Of a stretch of 64,000 nucleotides of DNA, positions 8,171 through 16,482 are shown piece after piece. Below the pieces are notes generated by a model that ran no database searches, was not told the DNA's origin, and worked only from the letters and a program-made list of their open reading frames with translations. Numbering within the stretch: the first letter of the stretch is position 1; every line of letters starts with the position of its first letter. Both the position numbers and the translations under genes were made by a program. This DNA comes from GCA-002793235 sp965267355 (lineage in GTDB: Bacteria > Bacteroidota > Bacteroidia > Flavobacteriales_E > Vicingaceae): contig OZ253956.1 of assembly GCA_965267355.1 (NCBI GenBank), forward strand, positions 2,728,001 to 2,792,000, given 5' to 3'.

Positions 8171-8822
8171 AATATTAATCATATCAATTTTTATACTAAG
8201 CTTTTTTAGCTTAAAAGCTCAAAGTTCAAGCTACCAAATAGCCGTTTTAAAATACAATGGTGGTGGAGATTGGTACGCTAATCTCGAAACTTCATTACCC
8301 AACCTAATAGAATTTTGTAATAAAAACTTAAAAACCAACATCAGTAATGAACAAGCGGTTGTAGAAGTAAGTAGTTCGGATATTTTTAACTACCCTCTAC
8401 TTCATTTAACTGGACATGGAAATGTTATTTTTAACGCTCAAGAAGCTGAGAATTTGAGAAATTATTTGATTTCAGGTGGCTTTTTACACATCTCTGATAA
8501 TTATGGTTTAGATAAGTTTATTCGTCCACAAATGAAACTGGTTTTTCCTGAAGCAGAATTTGTAGAAATTCCTTTCTCCCACCCTATTTATCATCAAAAA
8601 TATAATTTCAACAACGGATTGCCTAAAATACACGAGCATGATGATAAAACACCTCAAGGCTTTGGATTGTTTTATGAAGATAGATTAGTATGCTTCTATG
8701 ACTTTGAATGCGATTTAGGTGATGGCTGGGAAGACAGTGAAGTACATAATGATAGCGAAGAAAAAAGAAAAGCTGCCCTACAAATGGGTGCTAATATTAT
8801 TCAATATGCTTTTACGCAATAG
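8163..8822 (+). CDS. DUF4159 domain-containing exported protein
   Basis: A 219-residue protein with an N-terminal signal peptide (core about 4-17, ending LKAQ) and a DUF4159 domain. Visible family features are LKYNGGGDWYANL, LTGHGNVIF, LRNYLISGGFLHISDNYG and the segment IPFSHPIYH. The fold is related to flavodoxin/GATase-like proteins and the biochemical role is unknown. It overlaps rsmE upstream, and the downstream methyltransferase starts at its last base, so co-translation is likely. This rsmE-DUF4159-methyltransferase order is familiar from other Bacteroidetes, as far as I recall. Confidence 0.8.
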   Translation: MNRILIISIFILSFFSLKAQSSSYQIAVLKYNGGGDWYANLETSLPNLIEFCNKNLKTNISNEQAVVEVSSSDIFNYPLLHLTGHGNVIFNAQEAENLRNYLISGGFLHISDNYGLDKFIRPQMKLVFPEAEFVEIPFSHPIYHQKYNFNNGLPKIHEHDDKTPQGFGLFYEDRLVCFYDFECDLGDGWEDSEVHNDSEEKRKAALQMGANIIQYAFTQ

Positions 8823-9991
8823 TGACTGAAGCAGAATTTATACAAGAACACCAAACAAAAAAACTTCCTGAAATTGCTTTATTACTAAGCAAGCAACCCG
8901 ATTTAGATAAAGAGTTTATTTTCAATCAAATCAACGGTATTCAAAAAGCCAAAAACAAGCTTCCTGAATTTGCCAATACTGAAGGAATTATCTTTCCAAC
9001 TAAACTCTCATTTGAACAATGCTCTTCAGAACAGACAGCCAATTATAAAAACATTATTCTACGTCATTTCGGGCTTGACCCGGAATCTAATATAATAGAC
9101 CTAACCGGAGGCTTCGGTATTGACAGTTATTATTTCAGTAAGCAGTTTAAACACCTTACCTATATAGAACCCAACAAAGAACTCTTCGGTATCGTTGAGC
9201 AAAACTTTAAAACAGTTGGGACTAATAATATTACAACTATTAACGCTACCTGCGAAGAATTTTTAAAAGACAACCAACAAATATTTGACTTAGCCTACAT
9301 AGACCCTAGCAGAAGAAACGAAAACCAAAAGGTTTATCTATTAGCGGATTGCACACCTAACATTGTTGAACTACAAAAAGACATTTTTAAAATTGCTCCT
9401 AAAATTTTAGTAAAAACCTCCCCTATTTTAGATATCAAGCAAAGCATAAAAGAATTAAATACCGTTAGCGAGATTTGGGTGATTTCAGTCAATAACGAGT
9501 GTAAAGAAGTATTGTATTTATTGGAAAATAAACCAACTATCAATCCTACCATCAACACCATTAATCTAGAACAAAATGCTCAGGAATACAGTTTTGACTT
9601 TAAAACAGAAGAAAGCACAACAGCAGAATACAGCCACCCCTTAAATTATTTATACGAACCGAATGCTTCCATTTTAAAAGCAGGAGCATTTAAGAGTATT
9701 GCTAAAGCTTATGCATTAAAAAAGATAGCTCCCAACACACACTTATACACTTCTTTTGGTTTGGCAGACAATTTTCCGGGTAGAACTTTTACCATAGAAC
9801 AAACTATACCTTACCAACCAAAAGCATTTAAAAAGCTAGGTATTAAAAAAGCCAATGTAAGCTGCCGTAATTTTAAAGACTCTGTAGAGCAAGTAAAAAA
9901 GAAATTGAATTTGAAGGATGGTGGAGAACAGTATGTTTTTGGAGTAATTGATAAAGAGGGTAAACCTATTTTAATTTCTTGCGTAAAGTAA
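8822..9991 (+). CDS. Class I SAM-dependent methyltransferase with THUMP-like C-terminal domain
   Basis: A 389-residue protein beginning with GTG at the last base of the preceding gene. The central Rossmann domain has motif I IIDLTGGFGIDSYYFS, an acidic motif II (YIEPNKEL) and YIDPSRR as motif IV. The C-terminal region (about 320-389) resembles the THUMP-like RNA-binding domain of Bacteroidetes methyltransferases, and the N-terminus is helical. A nucleic acid target such as tRNA or rRNA is likely but not proven. Position IV reads DPSRR rather than the DPPY of adenine methylases. It is in an operon with rsmE, which fits an RNA-modification role. Confidence 0.78.
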   Translation: MTEAEFIQEHQTKKLPEIALLLSKQPDLDKEFIFNQINGIQKAKNKLPEFANTEGIIFPTKLSFEQCSSEQTANYKNIILRHFGLDPESNIIDLTGGFGIDSYYFSKQFKHLTYIEPNKELFGIVEQNFKTVGTNNITTINATCEEFLKDNQQIFDLAYIDPSRRNENQKVYLLADCTPNIVELQKDIFKIAPKILVKTSPILDIKQSIKELNTVSEIWVISVNNECKEVLYLLENKPTINPTINTINLEQNAQEYSFDFKTEESTTAEYSHPLNYLYEPNASILKAGAFKSIAKAYALKKIAPNTHLYTSFGLADNFPGRTFTIEQTIPYQPKAFKKLGIKKANVSCRNFKDSVEQVKKKLNLKDGGEQYVFGVIDKEGKPILISCVK

Positions 9992-9994
9992 TAT

Positions 9995-10273
9995 ATGGGA
10001 ACTGCCGCAGCTGATATGATTGCAAGCCTGAAGTTTAACAATAGGCGAAAAAAGAGAAAAGCATTTGATAATTCTAAAGAATATAAGAAAGGAAACTCTA
10101 TCTCCTCGATAAAATTAACATCCGAAGAAAAAGATAGGATTCAATTGAAGCTTAAAATCCAAAGAGAGGATGAATCAAAAAAAAGAGTGTACAAATTAAT
10201 AATTTCCATGGTAATTACATTTGCTTTTATTGGAAGCCTAATCACCTTTTTAAAACTCGCTTTTTTCGAATAA
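9995..10273 (+). CDS. Small basic membrane protein of unknown function
   Basis: A 92-residue protein with a lysine/arginine-rich N-terminal two thirds (RRKKRKAF) and one predicted membrane helix near the C-terminus (about 68-88). The basic part is probably cytoplasmic. It starts three bases after the methyltransferase stop and appears to be the last gene of the rsmE operon. I do not recognise the family. Confidence 0.6.
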   Translation: MGTAAADMIASLKFNNRRKKRKAFDNSKEYKKGNSISSIKLTSEEKDRIQLKLKIQREDESKKRVYKLIISMVITFAFIGSLITFLKLAFFE

Positions 10274-10299
10274 TTTATATCTTGTATTTATAAAAAAAT

Positions 10300-10307
10300 T
10301 ACTTTCG
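10300..10307 (+). promoter_or_regulatory. Predicted -7 promoter element of the aminotransferase gene
   Basis: TACTTTCG, a one-mismatch TAnnTTTG element, 19 bases before the ATG at 10327. Confidence 0.4.
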
Positions 10308-10326
10308 TTACTATAAATTATATCCT

Positions 10327-11241
10327 ATGGTACACGGAACGCACAACGCAGAAGCAGATGAAAGAAATGAGCACATCTTAATATCCATTAACGGAGAATT
10401 ATTTCCGCGTAAGGATGCTAAAATATCTGTTTTTGATAGCGGTTATTTAGTAGGTGATGGTGTTTGGGAAGCCTTGCGTTTACACCACGGTAAATTGGTG
10501 TTTTTAGATTTACATTTAACACGTATGTGGCAAGCAGCTGCTACAGTTGGCATGCTTTTACCTTTTAGTAAAGAAGAACTTACAGATAACATTTGGAAAA
10601 CCATTAAGGCTAACAATATGCACGATAATGTGCATGTTAGAATTATGGTAACAAGAGGTATTAAAAAAACGCCTTCTCAAGATCCACGTTTAACCATTTC
10701 TGGCCCTAATGTGGTAATTATAGCGGAACATAAAAAAGCATCAGAAGAAAGTCGAATTAAAGGAGTTACTTTATTTACTTCCACCATTAGAAGAGGTTCT
10801 CCTGATTATTTAGACCCACGTTTAAACTGTCACAGCAAGCTACATGAAGTTCAAGCTTTAGTTCAAGCCATTGAAGCTGGTTGTGATGAAGCTTTGATGC
10901 TAGATATTAATGGTTTTGTTTCTACCTGTAACGCCACCAACTTTTTTATGATTACCAATAACGAAGTTTGGACTTCAACTGGTGAATACTGTATGAATGG
11001 AATTACTAGAGCCAAAGTAATTGAAGCTTGTCAGAAAAATGGAATTGTATGTAAACAAAAGAACTTCTCTCTGTTTGATGTTTATGGAGCTGATGAAGCT
11101 TTTGTAACTGGAACCTTTGGTGGCTTAACTCCAGTAACCAAAATTGATGGAAGGGTTATAGGTAAAGGAGAATACGGAGAAATGACCAAAAAACTAAGTG
11201 ATTTATACAATCAATTAATCGAAGAAGAAATCAGTAAATGA
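10327..11241 (+). CDS. PLP-dependent class IV aminotransferase
   Basis: A 304-residue fold-type IV aminotransferase, related to branched-chain aminotransferase, D-amino acid aminotransferase and aminodeoxychorismate lyase. The start of the small domain is visible as VFDSGYLVGDGVWEALR. The likely Schiff-base lysine is K171 in NCHSKLHEV. The signature EALMLDINGFVSTCNATNFF and the phosphate-binding GTFGGLTPV segment follow. The amino donor and product are not evident. Its stop overlaps the start of a sulfotransferase-like gene (ATGA), so the two are probably made together. Plant BCAT-like proteins fuse the same two domain types, which suggests a shared but unknown reaction sequence. Confidence 0.85.
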   Translation: MVHGTHNAEADERNEHILISINGELFPRKDAKISVFDSGYLVGDGVWEALRLHHGKLVFLDLHLTRMWQAAATVGMLLPFSKEELTDNIWKTIKANNMHDNVHVRIMVTRGIKKTPSQDPRLTISGPNVVIIAEHKKASEESRIKGVTLFTSTIRRGSPDYLDPRLNCHSKLHEVQALVQAIEAGCDEALMLDINGFVSTCNATNFFMITNNEVWTSTGEYCMNGITRAKVIEACQKNGIVCKQKNFSLFDVYGADEAFVTGTFGGLTPVTKIDGRVIGKGEYGEMTKKLSDLYNQLIEEEISK

Positions 11242-11969
11242 TGAAAGACAACATCACACGTATTTGTTTATGGTCAGGTCCTAGAAACATTTCAACTACC
11301 TTAATGTATTCTTTTGCTCAGCGCTCTGATTGTAAAGTTTATGATGAACCATTGTATGCTTTCTACTTAAAAAATACTGATGCTAATGAGTATCACCCAG
11401 GAGCTGAAGATGTGTTAAACTCTCAAGATAACGATGGAAACAAGGTAGTTGAAATGATGATGGGGAATCATGAGAAGCCAGTTGTTTTCTTCAAAAACAT
11501 GACTCATCATTTACTCGATTTGGATAGAACTTTTATGAAAGATGTAGTGAACGTTATCTTAACCCGAGACCCTAAGGAAATGATTCCATCTTTTGACAAG
11601 GTAATTGAAAGCCCTACCATTAAAGACATTGGCTATGCTGACCACACCGAGTTGGTTGAATACTTTGAAAAAGAGAATATCCCTTTTATTGTGCTCGAAT
11701 CAAAAAAAGTATTACTCAATCCTAAAGGAGTATTGAAACAATTGTGCAAAAAAGCCAACATCCCTTTTGAAGAAAGTATGTTAAGTTGGGAAACTGGAGC
11801 AAGACCAGAAGATGGTGTTTGGGCTAAGTATTGGTATAAAAACATACATCAATCAACTGGTTTTATGGAGTATCAACCTAAAACTGAACCTTTTCCAGAA
11901 TACCTATATGATTTATTGGAAGAATGTCAACCTCATTATGAAAAATTAGAGAAATTAGCCCTTCAATAA
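11238..11969 (+). CDS. Sulfotransferase-like P-loop protein
   Basis: A 243-residue protein of the sulfotransferase-like P-loop fold. The N-terminal strand-loop LWSGPRNISTTLMYSF is the expected 5'-phosphosulfate-binding loop. A second motif VILTRDPKEMIPSF resembles the 3'-phosphate-binding region, which ends in a conserved Arg-Asp-Pro. C-terminal tryptophans and acidic residues follow (WAKYWYKNI). It overlaps the class IV aminotransferase gene by four bases. PAPS-dependent sulfotransfer is inferred from the fold only; some members of this family may bind other phosphorylated donors. Confidence 0.75.
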   Translation: MMKDNITRICLWSGPRNISTTLMYSFAQRSDCKVYDEPLYAFYLKNTDANEYHPGAEDVLNSQDNDGNKVVEMMMGNHEKPVVFFKNMTHHLLDLDRTFMKDVVNVILTRDPKEMIPSFDKVIESPTIKDIGYADHTELVEYFEKENIPFIVLESKKVLLNPKGVLKQLCKKANIPFEESMLSWETGARPEDGVWAKYWYKNIHQSTGFMEYQPKTEPFPEYLYDLLEECQPHYEKLEKLALQ

Positions 11970-11982
11970 CTTCATTACCTCA

Positions 11983-12612
11983 TCACTTATTCACTTCATT
12001 ACTCCACATCAAGCATTTATCATTCTCCCACTTTCCTATTAAACTATCTTTGGGTATAACCTTCCCTTCACAATCTAAATAATTGTATTTACTATCTACC
12101 TTTATTATTTTACACTTCCCTTCTTTTACTAACTCAACAATTAATTCCTTTAAATCCAATTTCGAGCTTTTTTTACCAACTTCAATTCCAATTGTATTGT
12201 TAAACAAATCCATATCATTACTTGCTTTATCTGGCAATTTCCCCTCTTCTAATCGCTGTTTTTTAAAATCTTTGTAATTCCCTTTTTCATGAGCTTTCCC
12301 TAAACTTCCGGCTCTCCGCCATCCTATCTCCTGTGTTAACCTTGCCATCCAGTAAGTATGTCTAAATGCATCCAACTGATCTCCATTTCCATTAAAATAA
12401 TCAGTTAGTACTTCTTGTTTTTGTACCTCTTTAGTTACTTTCCTTGCCTCCTCACTTAGCTTTAATGCTTTATTAGCAACAAAAGGATGTAAAAGCACCC
12501 AACATTTTTCAGGGCCACTTAACTTTTTAAATTTGTTAACCTTAGTTTCCTGAGCAACCCCTTTTAAACTAAGCAAGACGAAAGCAATAAGTATGAGTTT
12601 ATTTTTGCTCAT
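11983..12612 (-). CDS. DUF6973-type secreted protein
   Basis: An exported protein of 209 residues from the start at 12612 (MSKNKLILIAF, signal peptide ending GVAQ). The longer frame to 12648 adds 12 residues that would spoil the signal peptide. The family core is NGDQLDAFRHTYWMARLTQE, followed by LGKAHEKGN and MDLFNNTIGIEVG; the conserved His and Asp residues give it the look of a helical enzyme or toxin-like domain. I know no function for it. It converges with the sulfotransferase-like gene with only 13 bases between the stops. Confidence 0.65.
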   Translation of the reverse strand: MSKNKLILIAFVLLSLKGVAQETKVNKFKKLSGPEKCWVLLHPFVANKALKLSEEARKVTKEVQKQEVLTDYFNGNGDQLDAFRHTYWMARLTQEIGWRRAGSLGKAHEKGNYKDFKKQRLEEGKLPDKASNDMDLFNNTIGIEVGKKSSKLDLKELIVELVKEGKCKIIKVDSKYNYLDCEGKVIPKDSLIGKWENDKCLMWSNEVNK

Positions 12613-12688
12613 TTTCAAACAGTTAACCATCATTAATTTATGCCCCAAAATACTTATATATTTGATATGAAAAATAGATTTTTTAAGC

Positions 12689-12696
12689 TATTTTTG
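12689..12696 (+). promoter_or_regulatory. Predicted -7 promoter element of the E2 gene
   Basis: TATTTTTG matches TAnnTTTG, 40 bases before the ATG. A TTG that could serve as the -33 box lies about 24 bases upstream (12662-12664). Confidence 0.55.
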
Positions 12697-12736
12697 TGGC
12701 TTTCAGAAAATAAGGATTTAAAAGGATATAATTGAT

Positions 12737-14065
12737 ATGGCGCAAGTAGAATTGATAATGCCTAAAATGGGTGAAAGTGTTGCTGAAGCAACTATTACAA
12801 GCTGGTTAAAAGAAGTTGGCGATACCATTGAAGCTGACGAATCGGTAGTTGAAATTGCAACAGACAAAGTTGATTCGGAAGTTCCTTCTACTGCAGAAGG
12901 CGTTTTAGTAGAAAAATTGTTTGAAGAAGGAGATGTTGTTCAGGTAGGTCAAGCCATTGCTATCATCAGCACAGATGGTGAAACTGCTGTTGATGCTCCT
13001 GCTCCTGCAACTTCTACACCTGAGCCTGTAACAGAAACTGCACCAGCTGTTCAGCCAGTAGCTACAGCAACAGCTGAAAAGATTGATACTAAATCTGATT
13101 CAGGAAGATTTTACTCTCCTTTAGTTAGAAGTATTGCTGAAAAAGAAGGCATCCCAATGAATGAACTGGAAGCAATTCCTGGCACAGGTAAAGATGGAAG
13201 AGTTACTAAAAAAGACATCTTAAACTACTTGCCTAACAGAACCGGAGAAGTTGCTACTGCTACTCCAACACCTCAAAATGGAAGTTCAGCTCCTGCTAAA
13301 CCAGCTCCAGCTGTTAAACAAGAAGCCCCTAAAGCTGCTCCAGTTGCATCTATGGCTGGTGATGAGATTATTGAAATGGACAGAATGAGAAAACTCATTG
13401 CTGATCACATGGTAATGTCCAAGCAAACTTCTCCACACGTAACATCTTATGTAGAGGCTGACATGACAAACATTGTGAATTGGAGAAATAAAGTGAAAAA
13501 TGAATTTCAGGCCAGAGAGAATGAGAAGATAACTTTCACTCCAATTATTATGGAAGCTATCATTAAAGCAATTAAAGATTTCCCTTTAATTAATGTTTCT
13601 GTTGATGGCGATAAAATTATCAAACGTAAGAATATCAATTTAGGTATGGCTACTGCTTTACCTACTGGTAACTTAATTGTACCTGTAATTAAAAATGCTG
13701 ATCAATTAAACTTAGTTGGATTAACTAAAGCTGTAAACGATTTAGCCAATAGAGCTAGAAATAATGCATTAAACCCTGATGACATTGCTGGTGGAACATA
13801 CACGTTAACCAATGTTGGAACATTTGGTAATGTTATGGGTACACCTATCATTAACCAACCACAAGTTGCTATTATGGCTGCTGGAGCAATTCAGAAAAAA
13901 CCAGCTATAATTGAAACACCAAATGGAGATGCCATTGCAATAAGACATAAAATGTTCTTGTCTCACGCATATGATCATAGAGTTGTTGATGGTGCTTTAG
14001 GTGGAATGTTTGTGAGAAGAGTTGCTGATTATCTAGAAGATTTTGATGTTAATCGAGAAATTTAA
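12737..14065 (+). CDS. 2-oxo acid dehydrogenase E2 subunit (dihydrolipoamide acyltransferase)
   Basis: The core E2 acyltransferase of a 2-oxo acid dehydrogenase complex. One lipoyl domain occupies residues 1-80 with the lipoylated K44 in EIATDKVDSEV. An Ala/Pro-rich linker follows, then the E3/E1-binding domain at about 120-160 (SPLVRSIAEKEGI, GKDGRVTKKDIL), a second linker and the catalytic domain from about 205. The active-site motif HAYDHRVVDGALGG contains H414 and D418. The single lipoyl domain and sequence style suggest a branched-chain (BkdB-like) or 2-oxoglutarate-type E2, but the substrate cannot be fixed. No E1 or E3 gene is adjacent. Confidence 0.9.
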   Translation: MAQVELIMPKMGESVAEATITSWLKEVGDTIEADESVVEIATDKVDSEVPSTAEGVLVEKLFEEGDVVQVGQAIAIISTDGETAVDAPAPATSTPEPVTETAPAVQPVATATAEKIDTKSDSGRFYSPLVRSIAEKEGIPMNELEAIPGTGKDGRVTKKDILNYLPNRTGEVATATPTPQNGSSAPAKPAPAVKQEAPKAAPVASMAGDEIIEMDRMRKLIADHMVMSKQTSPHVTSYVEADMTNIVNWRNKVKNEFQARENEKITFTPIIMEAIIKAIKDFPLINVSVDGDKIIKRKNINLGMATALPTGNLIVPVIKNADQLNLVGLTKAVNDLANRARNNALNPDDIAGGTYTLTNVGTFGNVMGTPIINQPQVAIMAAGAIQKKPAIIETPNGDAIAIRHKMFLSHAYDHRVVDGALGGMFVRRVADYLEDFDVNREI

Positions 14066-14119
14066 TTGATTCGCAGAAGCGTGTTAAATTTAATATTTGA
14101 TAACTAAACATAAATAAGA

Positions 14120-14127
14120 TATATTTG
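14120..14127 (+). promoter_or_regulatory. Predicted -7 promoter element of the first PD40 protein gene
   Basis: TATATTTG, a full TAnnTTTG match, 32 bases before the ATG at 14160. Confidence 0.55.
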
Positions 14128-14159
14128 TAACAACTTAAATTTACGTAGATTAAGTACAA

Positions 14160-16433
14160 ATGAGAAACACAATATTAATCATAACATCTATTTTTGCTTT
14201 TATTTCGGTTCAAGCACAAGAATCTTTTAACCAAAAATTTTTAGAGGCAAACACTTTAATTGAAGAAAATCAATACAATGTTGCCCTTCCTATATGGCTA
14301 GACTTACAAAGTCAGCAACCTGATAACTTTAACTTAAATTATAAAGTAGGCTTATGTTACATGCATTCTGCCAATGAAAAAGCTAAAGCATTAAACTACT
14401 TGGTTAAAGCGGTACAAAACACTACTAAAAACTATGATCCTTTTTCACACTCAGAGAAGAAAGCACCTATTGAATCATACTTTTATTTGGCAAAAGCATA
14501 TCACTTGCATAATGAGTTAGACAATGCAATGCTAAACTACAACTCTTTTAAAGAGAAAATCAGCAAAAAACATTACTTATATGATGAAGTAGATCATCAT
14601 ATTGAACAATGTAAATATGCTAAAATAGCGATGGAAAATCCTGTTAACATAAAAGTTAGCAATATGGGGAACATCATTAACTCTCCATTTGCTGATTACA
14701 GTCCTGTTTTATCTGTAGATGAATCTTCTATATTTTTTACCTCAAGAAGAGTAAGAAAGGATAGTTCTAACTATTACATCAAAGATATTAATGATGGTAT
14801 GCACTATGAAGATATTTATGTTGCACATAAATATGATGGTATATGGCATGAACCTGAATTATTAGGTATCAACACTGAAGGACATGAAGCTACCGTAAAT
14901 ATTTCTACTGATGGTCAAACACTTTTTATATACAAAGATGATGATGGTGATGGAAACATCTACATTAGTAAATTAGAAGGTGAAGAATGGACAGCTCCTT
15001 TTAAATTAGGATCTGATATCAATAAAGAATCTAGAGAAACTCACGCTCATATCTCGCCTGATGGAAACTTTTTATACTTTGTAAGTGATAGAAAAGGTGG
15101 TATCGGTGGACAAGATATTTATATGTGTAAAAAATTACCTAACGGAGAGTGGGCTAAAGCTCAAAATATAGGTCCTACAATAAATACCCCTTATGATGAA
15201 GACGGTGTATTTATACACCCTGACGGGAAAACAATGTACTTTAGTTCTAAAGGACATACAAGCATTGGAGGTTATGACATTTTTTATTCTGTAATGGATG
15301 ATGCTGGAAATTGGTCTAAGCCTGAAAACATGGGATATCCTGTTAACTCTACCGATAATGATGTTTTCTTTGTAACATCTGCTGATGGTAAAAGAGGATA
15401 CTACTCTTCATTTAAAGAAGATGGTTTTGGAGAGAAAGATATTTATCAAATATCTCTTGAAGATGCATCTGAAAAACCTGTAACCTTACTTACTGGTTAC
15501 ATTAAAGTAATTGGTGCACCCGAATTACCAGAAAATGCACAAGTTGTTGTAACTAACAATGAAACTGGTGATTTAGTTGGTATTTACAAACCAAGAAAAA
15601 AAGATGGTAAGTTCAGTATCATCTTAAATCCTGGAAATGATTATCACATTGTTTATTCTGCAGCAACTTTCAGCCAAGAGGAAGATTTATACATCCCTCC
15701 TATTTCTGCTTATCAAGAAATTAACAGAGGCATTGATTTACAAGATGTTGTTTTTGGTAACCCAGGTGATAGCATTGTTACAATAGATACTCCCAAAGAT
15801 GATATTAAAACTACAGATCCTAAAGATGGGGGGTGGAACTATGATGAAAATGCTGAATTAGAAAAACTTAAAGCGGTAATTGCTTCACTAAATGAACAAA
15901 TTGCTGACCTTAAAGAAAAATTAGCTGCTGCTTCTACTTCTACCTCTGATGATGAAAGAGTAAAATCGCTTGAGGCTATCATCAAAGACTTAAAAGCCCA
16001 AATTGCTGAAATGCAACAAGCTAATGTAGATAAAGTTAATACCAATTACACTCCTTCAGCAGATGTAATAGCTTCTTATCAGGAATACTTTAATTATAAT
16101 GTTAAAGATGTAAATACATCGGCTATCAAGTATAAAGAAATGATAAATAAAGCTCTAGAAAAAGCTAAATCTGGAACTGTTGTAGTAGAAGTAGAATCTA
16201 GTGCATCTAAAGTACCTACAGCTACATTTGGAAGCAACTCTAAATTAGCATACAAAAGAGCCGAAGCTGCTAAGCAAACTATCTTAAACTCTTTAAAAGA
16301 AAAAGGAGTATCTACTGATAAAATTAAATTTAACAGTCTTATTTCAAATGTAAACGGTCCAAAGTATAACGGAGATTATTCAAATACCGGATTGTATGAG
16401 AAATATCAGTACGTAATCATTAAAATTAAGTAA
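14160..16433 (+). CDS. TPR-PD40 beta-propeller envelope protein with C-terminal OmpA-related domain (copy 1)
   Basis: A 757-residue exported protein. A signal peptide (about 1-20, ending SVQAQ) is followed by TPR helices (20-150), a PD40/WD40-like beta-propeller at about 165-440 (ISPDGNFLYFVSDRKGG, FIHPDGKTMYFSSKGH), and a carboxypeptidase-regulatory-like beta domain (450-540). A coiled coil comes next (about 560-625, repeating LKEKL/LKAQI) and then a C-terminal domain that shares ESSASKVPTATF and NGPKYNGDYSNTGLYEKY with the next protein. TPR-PD40-regulatory-OmpA architecture is known from PorE of the type IX secretion system and from other periplasmic anchors. I infer a peptidoglycan- or outer-membrane-associated scaffold. 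Confidence 0.72.
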   Translation: MRNTILIITSIFAFISVQAQESFNQKFLEANTLIEENQYNVALPIWLDLQSQQPDNFNLNYKVGLCYMHSANEKAKALNYLVKAVQNTTKNYDPFSHSEKKAPIESYFYLAKAYHLHNELDNAMLNYNSFKEKISKKHYLYDEVDHHIEQCKYAKIAMENPVNIKVSNMGNIINSPFADYSPVLSVDESSIFFTSRRVRKDSSNYYIKDINDGMHYEDIYVAHKYDGIWHEPELLGINTEGHEATVNISTDGQTLFIYKDDDGDGNIYISKLEGEEWTAPFKLGSDINKESRETHAHISPDGNFLYFVSDRKGGIGGQDIYMCKKLPNGEWAKAQNIGPTINTPYDEDGVFIHPDGKTMYFSSKGHTSIGGYDIFYSVMDDAGNWSKPENMGYPVNSTDNDVFFVTSADGKRGYYSSFKEDGFGEKDIYQISLEDASEKPVTLLTGYIKVIGAPELPENAQVVVTNNETGDLVGIYKPRKKDGKFSIILNPGNDYHIVYSAATFSQEEDLYIPPISAYQEINRGIDLQDVVFGNPGDSIVTIDTPKDDIKTTDPKDGGWNYDENAELEKLKAVIASLNEQIADLKEKLAAASTSTSDDERVKSLEAIIKDLKAQIAEMQQANVDKVNTNYTPSADVIASYQEYFNYNVKDVNTSAIKYKEMINKALEKAKSGTVVVEVESSASKVPTATFGSNSKLAYKRAEAAKQTILNSLKEKGVSTDKIKFNSLISNVNGPKYNGDYSNTGLYEKYQYVIIKIK

Positions 16434-16482
16434 AAAGAGACTCTCCTACTTATATAGTATGTTTATTACTAACTTCAAATTA

